A DNA stretch of 64,000 nt from Malus domestica (GCF_042453785.1 NC_091676.1:25465001-25529000); one strand, 5' to 3'; shown: positions 1-12,511, numbered from the stretch's first letter. Notes: a model not told the origin generated them from the sequence alone. Made by a program: numbers and translations.

Positions 1-1936
1 AGAAGAAGGAATTTTGAGGGTGGATGAACTCTCATTTTGTCCCTTCTACTATCCCTTGGCTGAAAGGGACTTTAATGAGTTTATATGGGATTTTGAGAAA
101 TCGGGAAGGACACAGGTGCTTTATAATCGTCTCCGATACCTGATTTCATGAACTGTACAGAGTTGATGGATCTGGACTTCAACGAGCTAGCCTTTACATG
201 GAGAGATACCATAAACTATGTTCTTGTAGAGGAACGTATTGATAGGGGTCTTCTCAATACTCAATGGCAGAAGCTTTGGTCGACTACTACTGCCACCTAT
301 GGCACGATATTGGGCTTGGACCACTGCCCGATCATCATTCAGTGCGATCCAGGGACTAAAGGAAGAAGGAAACTATTTCAGTTTGAAGCCTTTTGGTCCA
401 AGGAAGATGACTGTAGAAAGTTGGTGAGATCTTGCTGACAGAAACCTGGTGAATAGGATGTGCTTGACAAATGGCACGAAAAGATCAATGATTGTCGGTC
501 AAAACTCATACAGTGGAGCATGAAGAAGTTTAAAATGAAAGGCTGACAAATTGATGATCTCCTAGGCCAACTTGGAGATTTCAACAGAAGTGGGGAGAAA
601 ATGTAGAAAAAAATCAAGGAGACATAAAAAAAGGTTGATAAATTATGGGAACAAGAGGAGAGCTTTTGGTAGCAAAGGTCTCGGGTTAAATGGTTTTTGG
701 AAGGTGATGCCAACACCATCTTCTTCCATCAATCTACTTTACAACAGCAAAAAAGGAATAAGGTGTTGAAGATCAAGGAGGAGAATGGGAATTGGGTGGA
801 GAATTCGGGAAGGGTTCAAAATTTGGTTGATAACCATTTTATCAACCTGTTCAAATCATCGGGGCATAGAGACTGGGGGTCGGTTTTGGATTGCATTTCC
901 GCAACTGTCACTGATGAAATAAATGAGTCTCTAATGACATGGGTCTCAGTGGAGGAGATCAAAGTTGCGGCTCATCAAATGGGGGCCTTAGGGCTCTAAG
1001 GCCGGACGACTTTCAAGGTATATTTTACCACTCATTCTAGGAGGACATTGACGTGGAAGTTAATGAGTTGGTTTGGGCTTTGGTAAATGGGAATGGCAGC
1101 CCTAGTTAGATTAACTCTACACATATAGTGTTGAAACCAAAAGTTCTAAACCTGGAGTCTGTCTCGCAATTCCGACTAATAAGTCTTTGCAACTACTCCT
1201 AAAAAGTCATATCCAAGGTACTTGCGAACAAGCTGAAGCCTACTTTACCTGCCAAATCTAATCTTTCCCATGCAAAACACTTTTGTGGCGGGAAGACATA
1301 TACAACATAACATTTGGATTGCATATGAGCTTTTCCATTTCCTTAAGCTTAGGAAAACAAAATGCAAGTTTGAACTTGGTATCAAGCTTGATATGCACAA
1401 AGCTTACGACCGGGTGGAGTGGGATTTCCTTGAGGCAATTATGGAAAAATTGGGGTTTAATCCTACGTAGTGGAGGCTTGTTATGGGTTGTGCCAACATA
1501 GTAAATTTTGTCGTTATCCTTAATAGGCAGCTTGGGAAAAAGTTTGCTCCATCCAGAGGCCTTTGGCAAGGGGATCCATTATCTCCCTACTTATTTCTCC
1601 TTGTTAGTGAGGTTTTATCTCGGATGATTCAATCGGCTGTTGAAATAAGGCATTTGGATGGTGTGAGGATGAACCCCCACGGCCTTATCATCTCACTTAT
1701 CTTCTTCGCTAATGACACGTTAATTTTTCTAAAGGAAAACAAAAGGAATTGTAGTAAATTGGTCCTATTGTTTGGAGCATATTACTCTGCTTCTGGGCAG
1801 GAAGTTAATCTGCATAAGGCAAGCGTGTTTTTTTGTGCAAATTTTCTGATGGCTACTTTCAAGGAAATGGGAGATTTACTTGGAATGCCTACGGTGAATG
1901 ATCCTGGCACTTACTTGGGTGTCCATACTATCTAGG
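1..1936 (+). mobile_element. L1-type LINE relic, endonuclease and RT part
   Basis: Decayed non-LTR retrotransposon on the plus strand. Residues encoded at 148-438 look like the end of an APE-type endonuclease (LDHCPI, the usual SDHCPI motif with S changed to L). Reverse transcriptase blocks follow in several frames: WFLEGDANTIFFH near 690-730, FRLISLCNYS near 1170-1200, the KAYDRVEWDFLE block near 1400-1432, RGLWQGDPLSPYLFLL near 1555-1602 and FANDTLIF near 1708-1731, where the catalytic FADD is FAND. Many frameshifts and stops (for example 998-1000 and 1468-1470) make it non-coding. The left end lies outside the window. The 3' part resumes at 3020. Confidence 0.9.
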
Positions 1937-2624
1937 GCTGGCGTGCTCCACGTGAACCCATACGCCACCCGCGCGTCCACCCTGAAACTGAGTATCCAGC
2001 TTGGGTCGGGTCGGATTCGGTTCGAGTCTGGGCTAGGGTTGTTGGATTGGGCCTGGGCTAGGGTTAATGGGCCAGGTTGTAGGGTTGGATCTAGGCTAGG
2101 ATAAGTGGATTAGGCACAGGAATTTAGGTAACCTTTCCCGAGCTACGTTCGAGCTCAAGTCAACACCATTTGTAATGATTCAAAAGCCAAAATGAAGCTT
2201 GACATTAAGGGAAGAGATTCGTACCATTTTGGAGTTGTGTCGTGGCTGGAGTTGGTCGGAAATTAGCTCAAAAGTCGACTAACCTCGCCGGAAAATATGG
2301 AAGTGAGTTTTCCGAGGTATATCTGCATTCAATAACCACAAAGACTACTCAAAAGTGTCCCTAACTTATTCCTAAACACGATCTATGAATATTTAGAGTT
2401 GTTAATGAGCTTACCTCATCGGAGAATGGCAAGAGCTTGCCGGATCAATGCTTTGCACAATGAACGTACTGTGCAACGAGGGAGAGAGAGAAAACAAGTG
2501 ATATCTTTGTGTTCAAGGTTCGTAAGACTCACAGGATAGGGAGTAATGATGGAGTGGTGGTCGCCGGAGGGAAAAAAGACGATGAAGGTCTCGATGGTTA
2601 TTCACTTAGAGGAGAAAAGAGTGA

Positions 2625-2669
<45 letters not shown>

Positions 2670-3019
2670 GAGAAAGGTTCTAGAGTGAGAGAGAGGTCAC
2701 GGGAAAGAAGAAGAAGGCACCCACAAAATAGGGGGTGCCACGTGTCAACCATGTAGAGGTCCAAAGTGGGGAAAAATCTCCACTTATGAAATTACCAAAA
2801 TGCCTTTGTCGTTCCTAAAATCCTAAAATCGTAGAAGCTTTGTTTTAGCTCCAAATTCAATTTTGATCGCCCCTATGCATCCGTATCGACAAAAGCTACG
2901 AAAATAAAATAAACGAAAAATTCTAATACATCAATGGATGAAAGTCAATGTTTCCGTCACTAGAGGTATTTTCATAATTTTAACTAATTAAAATGGAATT
3001 TTCGAAACGGGCCGTTACA
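1937..3019 (-). mobile_element. LTR-like insertion splitting the LINE
   Basis: A 1.08-kb block with no coding similarity lies between LINE RT and the LINE zinc-knuckle/RNase H part. Its right edge read on the minus strand starts TGTAACGGCCCG and its left edge is TGGCGTGC on plus, so it has TG...CA-type ends like a solo LTR. I found no convincing 5-bp target duplication, and part of the RT C-terminus is also missing, so the event was not a simple insertion. It contains a long GA microsatellite. Confidence 0.4.
2629..2666. repeat. (GA)19 microsatellite
   Basis: Uninterrupted GA dinucleotide run of about 38 bases inside the LTR-like block. Confidence 0.95.
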
Positions 3020-4104
3020 GCTCTTGCAACGATGGTTGAACTTTTCAAGAGAAGATCCTCCCCTTCCCCAACTTGCCCAATCTACCATAATAGTGATGAA
3101 TCTGTGGAACATCTCTTTCTTCTGTGTTCGTAGGTGGAAACAATCTGGTTTGATGGGGTGCTAAACTATAGGGTTGACAGGGATGGTACCTTGACATGGG
3201 CGTAGTGGCTACATTGCTTTCTCACGTTGCCATCACGTGCTGGCATATCTGGAAAGCGAGATGCAACTTCCTTTTTAACCATATGGAAATCAATCCTACA
3301 CAGATCCTGCTAGCCATTTCGAATGCGACTAGTGCATTTTTCGTGGCAGCCTGTAAATCTATGGATCTTCAAACCCCAAACTCTGGTGGTGCTGTTCTGG
3401 TTGTCCGATGGTCCTCTCCAACTTTTTCGTTCATTAAAATAAATGCTGATGCAAGTTGGAATACATCAATTGTATCTGGCATTATGGGGACAGTAGTGCA
3501 AGACGTTGAAGGTAAATTTATGGCTGCAGCAAGGTACACGATTAAGGTGCAGAATGTTGCTCAGGTTGAAGCCTTGACATTCCTTCATGGATGTCAGCTA
3601 GGTATCTCTTTGGGCCATAGATTGGTTATTATGGAATCCGACTCTCTCGAATCTATCTTGTGTTTAAGGGATTTGCTGGAGAATGGCAGCTGGGAGGCCT
3701 ATCCTACTTTGGCGAAATTCAAACGCTTAGGGGAATCCTTCTAGGGCTGTCGCTGGTCTTGGATTCCAAGATCAGCCAATATGGTGGCGAACTTGTTAGC
3801 GTCGACGAGATTTTCTGAGATGTGCGATGTTTCATGGGTCGACCGACCTCCATCTTCGTTGGTTCATGTCCTTAACAATGATGGTTTACCTTGTCCACCT
3901 TAATTTTGTAATGGCAGTGCAGGGGGCGACACCTTAGCATTTGTTGCAGGATCTTTCCTCCTTGTACCTCCCTGTGCTGCTTGGATTATTTTCTGCCTAG
4001 TTAGTTGTTTTGCCTCGGTGCAAGCTTTCTATGTAATCTTGACATCTTTGCCCTGGTAATGAATGTCCCAATTTCTCAAAAAAAAAATTAATAAATAAAT
4101 AAAT
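3020..4104 (+). mobile_element. L1-type LINE relic, zinc knuckle, RNase H and 3' tail
   Basis: 3' part of the LINE begun at position 1. Around 3020-3180 a zf-RVT-like region (CPIYHNSDESVEHLFLLC) is readable with a stop. An open frame at 3196-3744 encodes 182 residues with HIWKARCNFLF followed by a plant RVT_3-type RNase H domain (FIKINADASWN, then VAQVEALTFLHG and IMESDSLE). The RNase H frame continues in another phase to about 3900. The element ends in an A-rich tail at about 4078-4104, typical of LINE 3' ends. Nonfunctional because the upstream RT is broken. Confidence 0.85.
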
Positions 4105-4818
4105 TCTTTTTGAAGGTATCATGGTTCCGAATTCAATGATTTCGTTTGCGGAAAGTTTTATGCACTAATCAACGCAATGTTTATTGTTTAATACAATTTA
4201 TTAGTTGATAAAACTTGTCCCTTTGTTGGGATGCTTCGAAATATTCCTACAGCCCACCATCCCTCTACCGCGACTCCTACTTGCACAAAACATGAAAAGA
4301 TTTTGTAAAAAAATATGTTATCTAGGAAAACATATAAAGATTTTGACTGAGTTTTAATATGTCACGCATGTGTCAACAGAACGTTACCCAAGGGATGAAC
4401 AACATCGAAACCTGAAGGAGTTTTGTGAAAATCACATATTGTAGGAAACTCGGGTTCATTCCGATCGACCTTACACACTCCACTATTTCTTTCTGGCCGT
4501 GGGATGAACCAGCTCAAACGAAAATCAAGGATTAAAATTAAGAGAAGTAAAAAGGAGAGTGAAAATCCAAATGCATATTGTCATTTGAGAGCAAAGATCA
4601 CCATGGAAATAAAGACTTGTAAATAGTAGCAGCTTTATTTGTCTATTTGTTTGGTTGAAAACATACACAGCATAAGCTCGCAGGGTTAGGTCAAGTTCAA
4701 GAGCGGTGGGGAACACATTAAGATGGGTATAGGTCAAGCATTCAATCCCTTCTAAGCTCCAATGTAACCGGAAAAGAAGATCAAAGCTTACATTACTGGA
4801 TTAATGAAACTTGGCAGG
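4105..4818. other. Gene-free interval
   Basis: AT-rich spacer between the LINE tail and the 3' end of the EAPP gene. The stretch next to 4818 probably includes the EAPP 3' UTR. I see no RNA gene or recognisable repeat. Confidence 0.5.
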
Positions 4819-6965
4819 TCAAGACTCGCTTGGAAGAACATTGAAGAAATGATAAACTTCTTCTGCGTCGATTACACCTACCTCAGTTGAGCAAACTAAG
4901 CAGCAAACTTGCTTGACGGTCTGCTTACCTGCAGGAGTTGCTTCATGCTCCGAAGATTCTCTCCCTCTTTTGCCCTTTCTAGGTCTTGCTTCTTTTTGAT
5001 GCACTATTTGATCACTTCCAATCTTGCAGTTCTCAACAAAAATTGCTCTGTACTGGGTCACATATTTTTCATGCCTGCAAGAAATCGAGCTCAGATAAGC
5101 CACCTCAAGAAGTACTGCCAAATCCACCAAAGTAATCTAACCACTGCCAGCCAAAACCACTACATTCTACTACTGTTAAAAGACTTCCTTTGTTCAAACC
5201 TCGGTTTCGTTTCTCTGCTGTCTTCTTATTAGGTTATTCTAGTTTACTCTTCAATGGTAGAAAGAACAATTCTACAAATAATAATTCTTTTAAAGCAGCA
5301 AACCTCAATCATCCTAATAACAGTGAAAAACAATGTAATACTTGCAATTTGTCACTAATCTTCATAAGACTTGGAACTTTTCTAATCCCTTGAAAGCAGG
5401 AGGGCTACTAACAATGGAATCAAGAACAGTTTATGTCTGACAATGTAAAAGGTGTCAAATTTTCTCAAAGAGATTGGAGAACTTAGCTTCCGTTGAAATT
5501 CCATCCTTTAAACCGTGAGACTTCAACAATTGATCTAAATAGTTCAAATCTGAATAACAAAACCTTGACTGGACAGGTTACGAAAATGTGGCTAGACTGG
5601 ACAGAATACAGCCAATTAAACTGTGAAGCTACTCCGTCTTCATGGTTTCTGCTGATTGGCAATACAATTGACCATGAAAGTTCCTTCCCACGATCAAAGT
5701 TCAAACTAATCAGAAGTGCGGGAGAGAGTTCAAGTTTCTTTTTCTTTCCCTTCTCCTTTGGTAACCTAAAAAGAGTGCAAATTATATCCCTAATACTTTC
5801 CCACTCTTAGCGTCCACTTTTTCAAATGTCTCGACCTAAATCATAATTTGCCTGGGATCCTAATATTGCATATGTCGAGTGCTTTTATAGCCTAAAACAC
5901 CCAAACAAGATTGAGAATGCTGCTGTAAAAAGAAAACTCCGAGCTCCAACCAATGCTAAACTCAGACCCACACAAAGAGATTTAAAGAGTAAAATAGATA
6001 GAGCGATTAATCCTCCCCATAACTATAACAGCAAGAAAAGGAAACGGCATGCCATAAAGATATTTTCATAGATAGAAAAGAATGCTACTACCAATCAATC
6101 CGCGACAATCTTGTAAAAAATAAAAAAAAGTACTGACATTCATGTAGTGTATATACCTTTGACAGTCGAGGCAGAGCGTGGTGAAACAAGATGGACAACT
6201 AAGCACAGCATCAGAAGTGCCACCTTTCCTTTTCTTTTGAACCCATAACTCATCTTTGTCATCAATATCTGAATCATAGAACTCTGGTTTGACGGAGTAG
6301 TCGATTTCATCATCATCAGAAACTGAAAATACACAACATATCAACACCAGTTAAATGAACAACTTTAAAAGTTTGACTTATTACACTTACACTGATTCCA
6401 ATTCTATAAAACAGCAGTTAGCTGAGGCTAAAAGCAATGCACAGCTAAAAGAATGATTTGAATTGCAAGATTACAAACCCATTTGGGAAGTTTTCGAGCT
6501 TATCACAACACATCATTAATTTGATTTGATGCACAGTTTCATTGCATATGTCGAATATACAAGACCAATCTCATAAAAGTCATTGATTCAATATCAAACT
6601 CAATGCATTACATTCAACACATCATGAACAATACCTATTAAAACATCCCCAGGACTCTGCTAATCAAGTTAAAAAAATAAAAAAAAAATATCCTTTTCTT
6701 CAAAATTTGCTCTATACCTTGGCACTAACAAAAAAATCTTACTAAATTTTAACAGAAAACAATCACATGACAATCCTCAAAGTCGATCAAAAGAATATGC
6801 AAATCATGAAATAATAACCCAAATTAAAAAATACATAAAAACCAAGAAAATTGAAAGAAAAAAAATTCTGGGTCTGGAAAAGCAAGCAGTTAGGAGGAGA
6901 AAAATACCAGTTTTCTGAGAATTGGATGGAGAGGCCATGTCGTCTGTCATCTTGTCCATCTCCAT
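4819..6965 (-). CDS. EAPP: E2F-associated phosphoprotein (EAPP) homologue
   Basis: Three-exon gene, 159 residues. Exon 1 is 6908-6965 (ATG at 6965), exon 2 is 6157-6322 and exon 3 is 4819-5074. All junctions are GT/AG and the phases fit: 58+166+256 = 480 bases. The protein has an acidic N-terminus (SDDDEIDY, DSDIDDKDE), then CPSCFTTLCLDCQRHEKYVT (residues 62-81) with paired CxxC motifs, TQYRAIFVENC (81-91), a basic stretch (RPRKGKRGR, 105-113) and a C-terminal CLVCSTEV...EVYHFFNVLPS. These blocks are the conserved core of animal EAPP, which was described as binding activating E2Fs and modulating E2F-dependent transcription; the plant role is inferred. The CxxC pairs suggest zinc binding. A second ATG two codons downstream is also possible. 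The first intron is only about 0.6 kb and the second about 1.1 kb. Confidence 0.9.
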
Positions 6966-7322
6966 CTCTCCAGGGTTTAAGACTCTGTCTCGCCTCTTTC
7001 CCCTTTGTTTTAATTTGTTTAGTTTTATTTATGGCGGTTGTATTTGGGTTGCTGAAATTTTGATGAGCCCACCCAGCATTATCTGGGATGGGCTGGGCTG
7101 GCCTGGGTTGGCCTGGACTCTGGAAGGAATTGCCTCTTTTTGTTTGTCTTGGCCCATTATTATTAATGTAATCCCTTCGTTGTGGTTTGTTTTTGTCTTC
7201 CATTTGAATGAATCCCCTTGCCTTATTCGATTCGAATGATATAAAGTAATTAGGGATGTGATATCTACACACCTCTTTTACTTCTCTCACACCTTATTGG
7301 TTTTCGGCCGTCGGATCAGATG
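6966..7322. promoter_or_regulatory. EAPP upstream region
   Basis: About 350 bases between the EAPP start and the RTE insertion. It holds several GGGCTGGG/GGCCTGGG-like G-rich repeats around 7070-7120. It should contain the 5' UTR and core promoter of EAPP on the minus strand, but I cannot fix a TATA box. Confidence 0.35.
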
Positions 7323-7340
7323 AATTGAAACAGATCAATA

Positions 7341-8157
7341 ACAACAACAACAACAACAAAGCCTTTTCCCACTAAGTGGGGTCGGCTATATGAATCCTAG
7401 AACGCCATTACGCTCGGTTTTGTGTCATGTCCTCTGTTAGATCCAAGTACTCTAAGTCTTTTCTTAGGGTCTCTTCCAAAGTTTTCCTAGGTCTTCCTCT
7501 ACCCCTTCGACCCCGAACCTCTGTTCCGTAGTCACATCTTCGAACCGGAGCGTCAGTAGGCCTTCTTTGCACATGTCCAAACCACCGTAACCGATTTTCT
7601 CTCATCTTTCCTTCAACTTCGGCTACTCCTACTTTACCTCGGATATCCTCATTCACAATCTTATCCTTTCTCGTGTGCCCACACATCCCACGAAGCATCG
7701 TTTTCTCCGCTACACCCATTTTGTGTACGTGTTGATGCTTCACCGCCCAACATTATGTGCCATACAACATCGCTGGCCTTATTGCCGTCCTATAAAATTT
7801 TCCCTTGAGCTTCAGTGACCTACGACGGTCACACAACACGCCGGATGCACTCTTACACTTCATCCATCCAGCTTGTATTCTATGGTTGAGATCTCCATCT
7901 AATTCTCCGTTCTCTTGCAAGATAGATCCTAGGTAGCGAAAACGGTCGCTTTTTGTGATCTTCGCTAGATTGCTCCGGTCATTAGTGTGGATAAGTATAT
8001 AAATGGATAGAGATAGGAAAGCAAACACCAGATGTACGTGGTTCACCCATATTGGCTACGTCCACGAAATAGAGGAGTTCTCATTAATTGTGAAGGGTTT
8101 ACACAAGTACATAGGTTCAAGCTCTCTTTTAGTGAGTACAAGTGAATGATTTAGTAC
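7341..8157 (-). mobile_element. 5'-truncated RTE LINE fused to LTR-like sequence
   Basis: On the minus strand, 7408-7743 encodes the C-terminal signature of plant RTE elements ([10 protein letters not shown], then [20 protein letters not shown]), and 7753-7980 encodes the preceding part ([31 protein letters not shown]). A single TAA between LYGT and CWAV breaks the frame. The element ends at 7341 in a (TTG)n tail, as RTE elements do. Upstream of about 7985 the sequence changes to a block resembling 50155-50370, which looks like part of an LTR. The whole unit lies between perfect 18-bp direct repeats, aattgaaacagatcaata, at 7323-7340 and 8158-8175. Confidence 0.85.
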
Positions 8158-8175
8158 AATTGAAACAGATCAATA

Positions 8176-8340
8176 GACAAAAATTAACAAGGGATATGTG
8201 AAAAGTAAAAAATAGTGTGTGGATATGAAGACAGTAATTATTATTGGGTGTTATATGAAGACAAAAGCTTTGCACAAGTCACTTCCCAAATAAGTTAGTA
8301 CAAAACCATATCATCTTATAAATCTTTAACATTCTTAACG
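8176..8340. other. Spacer right of the RTE insertion
   Basis: AT-rich sequence with nothing I recognise. Confidence 0.4.
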
Positions 8341-9075
8341 AGCGGCGGAAGACCAATACTTGGCATGGCCATCAAACTGACCAAACAGATTGATCTGAAC
8401 CATATTAGTTGGTTTGGTTTGATTTTGACTAAAAGAAGTCAAACAATTCAAAAATCAAACTGAACCGCTTTACTTTTGATATTTTTAAAAATGATATAAT
8501 CGAATTAAACCGAAAATGTATTCAAGTATTAAATTTAAACATGTCAACATATTATAAGTTGTTTGAAGATTCATATGTATTTTAAGTCTCAAAATAATAT
8601 AAGATTAATGAATAGAACAGTTAGAGATTTGTATGTATTTTATGCTTATGTGATTGTGAGCTTGTAACTAATAAATTGTTTGGTAGTATGAGATTTTTTT
8701 TATTAATTGAAACATAGTTTTATTTGATTTGATAAATTTTCTTATTAGTTCCGAAAAACTTAATAATTCAATCCGAAAAATGTTTTGATCAAATTGGAAT
8801 ATGAATGATGTGTGGATGTTTAAAAGATTAAAACTTTTGTAATGTTAGACTTTTCTTTTATTGATGTGTTGGATTGGGGCTTAAACCAACCAACTCAAAT
8901 TGACTAACAATGACTTGGTTTGGTTTAGTTTCAATAGTGGTATTGGTCAAAAGCCAAACCGAAATGTTAAATGGTAGTTAGTTTGATAATATTTTTTGTG
9001 TCAAACCGAATCAAGCTGAATCACGCCTATCTTATCCAAAACCACAATTGAATGTTTGGTTTGATTTCTAAACCA
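8341..9075. repeat. AT-rich foldback-like block
   Basis: The left part (TTGGTTTGGTTTGATTTTGA, 8410-8430) and the right part (TTTGGTTTGATTT near 9055, AAACCGAA motifs near 8960-9010) resemble each other in inverted orientation, as in degenerate MITE-type DNA elements. I cannot fix precise termini or a target duplication. Confidence 0.3.
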
Positions 9076-9389
9076 TTTCACCTTTTTATTGTACAAATGG
9101 AACCAACAACAACTCATTACAATTTGTGTGTGGCTAGTTTGATGTCCACCAAACAAGTTTTTTGGAACGTGTAGTCATGTGCGGTCTTTTTGTCACAAAG
9201 TAGAGCCGATTGAATGGCTCGTTTGGGAGCCTTTGGATTTCCCATTAGTTTTTTAGGATTCAGACTTGAACTTGAAGTTTGACAACTTGACTACTGTCTG
9301 AAATAATGTTTAAGCGGGAGGCTAGAGGTCGGTCCTCTGCACTGTTAAGCGTGAGTAAAAACTTATCGGAGGAAACACTTGTGCTCATA

Positions 9390-9605
9390 TGCGCTTTTTC
9401 TACTAGAAGCACAACAAACTTTCATTAAAAATCCAAGTGCTTCCTGAAAAAGCAATTGGAAGTGATTTGTGAAGACTCCAGAAAGCACCGAGAGTGCTTT
9501 TAGAATCTAGAAGCAGTTATAGATATTCTATGCTAAACACTGCTAGGCTAGAAGCGCTTTTAGTTATTCTGTGCCAAACCCTGCTAGAAGCACTTTTGGA
9601 AAGTC
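9390..9605. mobile_element. MITE-like repeat with AGAAGCAC motifs
   Basis: Carries repeated AGAAGCAC/GTGCTTTT motifs in both orientations, so it can fold back. A similar block lies at 51410-51655. Exact termini were not determined. Confidence 0.35.
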
Positions 9606-9850
9606 TTTGACCAATAAGACCCTATTAGTCTCGCTTCCAGATACAATGTTTGATTTCTTGTCAGAAAAGAAAGACAGAAGCGATGTCATTGTCTTTGATA
9701 TGTAGGGTCATTTTGGAACAACGTTTGGAAATGTCATAAAGAGATAGGGAGGACAAGTCGTATCTTTCAAGATTTGGATATCAATGTGCCTTTGATTGTT
9801 GTCCAAACTAAAGAAATTATCTTAAGTATTAGTTTATATGTTGCGCTCAG

Positions 9851-10057
9851 GAATACAAAGAAAGGTTAACCGTTGCTAAGATAGATCATGATGCAAACCC
9901 AAAACTGATTGAAGAATATATAGTTTATGGGTTGCCGGCCTTGATTCTCTTCACAAACGGAAGGGAAGTTCCAGAAAGTCGGAGAGAAGGCGCAATTACC
10001 AAAGCGAAGCTTCAAGAGTATGTGGATGCGTTTTTGGAGTCCATGCCAGTTGCATAG
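9851..10057 (+). pseudogene. Orphan last exon of thioredoxin x
   Basis: An open 68-codon segment begins after a consensus-like acceptor (GCGCTCAG) and ends at a TAG. It encodes [26 protein letters not shown] with the cis-proline loop, and [20 protein letters not shown]. This matches the C-terminal half of chloroplast thioredoxin x, a stromal reductant of 2-Cys peroxiredoxin. The WCGPC active-site exon and the transit-peptide exon are absent from the whole interval back to the EAPP gene on the minus strand; only repeats lie there. The exon itself has no stop or frameshift, so it is recent or under selection, but without the active site it cannot make a working thioredoxin. Alternatively the upstream exons were displaced by transposon insertion further away, beyond what this window can show. 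Confidence 0.75.
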
Positions 10058-10563
10058 TTCCACTTCCATTTGAATTTGCAGAGATCCCGAATTCCTCCTT
10101 TTCTTTTTAGTTTCTTAAGTGTACTGTACTTGCATTCGATTGTCTCCGAGTACATGTTGTATTTTGAGGAATCAGTACCCAGCCTCCTCCAATTTTCGCT
10201 TCTTTTCTTCTCCACCTAGATGGGTGATTATATGGAAGATTACTCCAAATCTAGACCATGTTTCTTAAAGCACGTGAACGTAAAAAAGGCGGTATATTAG
10301 TTGCAAAGTTGATGATTAATATTATTGATTGTATCTGATCTACGTGCACGTATAATTTGTGTTTGAGAAGGAAGAATCGTGTATTCTTATTGACTTACAA
10401 CTCGAAAATGAGTAGGACAAAACAAAGTGATTCACAAATATCATCCCCCGATCCCCTAATTGTCTCTCTATCGAGATTGGTTTCTTTCCCTTGTCGACTT
10501 TTCGATGTTATATCAGAACCCAGATGCTTGGATTATTTACAAATCCAACTGTGATTTGCTCCA
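10058..10563. other. Convergent spacer between Trx exon and hexose transporter
   Basis: About 500 bases holding the presumed 3' flank of the thioredoxin exon (plus) and of the transporter (minus). No separate gene seen. Confidence 0.5.
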
Positions 10564-12511
10564 TCAATCTACAACTTTGTCTTGCCTACCATAATTGACA
10601 GCCTCATCAGGGATGTACTTGCCCCAGAACCAGTGAGCTTTCCAAACTCTATTCATCTCTTCAATCGGAACATTCTTCGTCTCGGGCAAGAAGAAGGCGA
10701 TGAAGATGGTCATAATGATCACAAAACCGCCAAAGAAGAAGAAGAGACCAAACTTTAAGTGGCAAAGCATGCTGAGGAAGACTTGACCAATGATAAAAGT
10801 GAACAACATGTTCACCGAGACGTTGATGGCTTGTCCGGCTGATCGGATCTCCAGAGGGCAAATCTCGCTCGGCACCAACCACCCCAACGGACCCCAAGAC
10901 CATGCAAATGCTGCTACATATGCACAGATCGAGAACAAGATCCAATTGGCTTCAGTTTTTGTAAAGGATCCGACTCCACTAAGCCCAAATTTCATGCCTA
11001 TCATCACTCCAACAGCAACCTGCAATGCATGTGTGGAAGTTTGGTAATGTCCTTTACAAATTAAAGGAGGCAAACAATTGTTTTTTATTAAATTGATCGT
11101 GTTTAAGTACCTGGCACAGGAGCATCTGCACACCACCTTGAAGGAATAACACCCTTCTTCCGAACTTATCGACTGCGAGAATGGACACAAGGGTAGCAAC
11201 CATGTTAACACCGCCGGTGATGACTGCGGACATTAGGGATGCTTCGTCTCCAAACCCCAAAGTCATGAAAAGAACTGGTGCGTAAAACATGATCACATTG
11301 ATCCCGGTGAGCTGCTGGAAGAATGGAACGAGAATGCAAATGACAAGTTGAGGCCTATATCTCTGCTCTGTGATGTTGGTCCATTGGTTTTCCACTTTTT
11401 GGGCAGCGTCAGTAGCATCAAGAAGGTCTTGGAACTCCTCATCAACGTTGTCGGTGCCACGGATTTTTTTCAGCATTTTCCTGGCCTTATCGAGGTTACC
11501 TCTTTCTAGGATGGAATTTGGAGTGTCGGGAAGAAAGATTGCAGCGAGAGTCATCATCAAGGAAGGGACGGCTGCAAGAGCAAGAGAGACTCTCCAGCCA
11601 TATCCGCCTTTGATCTTGGCTGTGCCAAAGTTGACAAGACCTGCCACTAGAATACCAATGGTGATGGCCATTTGGAACCCCATGTTCAATGCTCCTCTAA
11701 TCTTTGTTGGAGCCATTTCCGCTAGATAAATGGGAACGGACTGCAAATCACGACGAGAATTTTGAACTAGTTAGCTACCGGTCTAGCTCTAAGTTTCAAG
11801 GATGCTACAGAGATCATATTTTCATGCAACATCGACCGACCACATTATGAGGTATACGTGGTAATTGATACATTACCTGTCGTCTAAAATGCGTTATTAC
11901 CTTAAGGATCGTATGTTTTAATCAACCTGTAGTTAAAGATAGAAGATATATGTACCTGATTAGCAAATCCCACTCCAACACCAAGCAAGAGACGACCAAT
12001 GATTAGAAGGATAATGTTATTGGCAATACCATTTAGAATTGAGCCAACAAGAAAAACAAGGCCTGCCACAAACATGGATATTTTCCGGCCAAATTTCCTA
12101 GTCACCGTTGAAGCGAAGAAGGAAGCCACCAAGGCTGCAAGGTAGAGGCAAGACGTGAACAATGTGAGGAGTTGGCTGTCAAATTTGCAGTACTGGTTTT
12201 GATTAGCAGTCTCATTCTTCATTTTGTGGAACACAGACGGGAAGAACTTGCTCAAGAACGACTCCATTGAAGTCACACCCCCTGCATATATGCGCGATAA
12301 TTCAAAACCCGATTAGTACTTGTTTCTCTTGATGACCTCAATTCTTTTAAACATAGAGACAATCACAGATTTAATTACCTGAGATCCCGAGATCATATCC
12401 GAAGAGGAGACCACCCATGGCAGCTGCCACACAAGTGAAAAGCACAAAGATGGTGACACCTCCTTCATAGCTCCTCCCTCCTCCACGGCCAATATATGCT
12501 CCTCCAGCCAT
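10564..12511 (-). CDS. STP: STP-family hexose/proton symporter (STP10-like)
   Basis: Complete four-exon gene of 514 residues. Exons are 12379-12511, 11956-12281, 11111-11740 and 10564-11019 (133+326+630+456 = 1545 bases), all with GT/AG borders. It is a 12-helix major facilitator of the plasma membrane that imports monosaccharides with protons. The start [18 protein letters not shown] and the motif [18 protein letters not shown] are typical of STPs. Asp40 matches the proton-binding Asp and Arg141 ([14 protein letters not shown]) its partner. Cys76 (YCKFD) and Cys449 (MLCHLKFG) match the disulfide of the extracellular lid. [17 protein letters not shown] carries sugar-binding residues, and [11 protein letters not shown] (475-485) is the family signature. 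Length is normal and no break is seen. Closest remembered relative is Arabidopsis STP10; the exact paralogue is uncertain. Confidence 0.95.
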
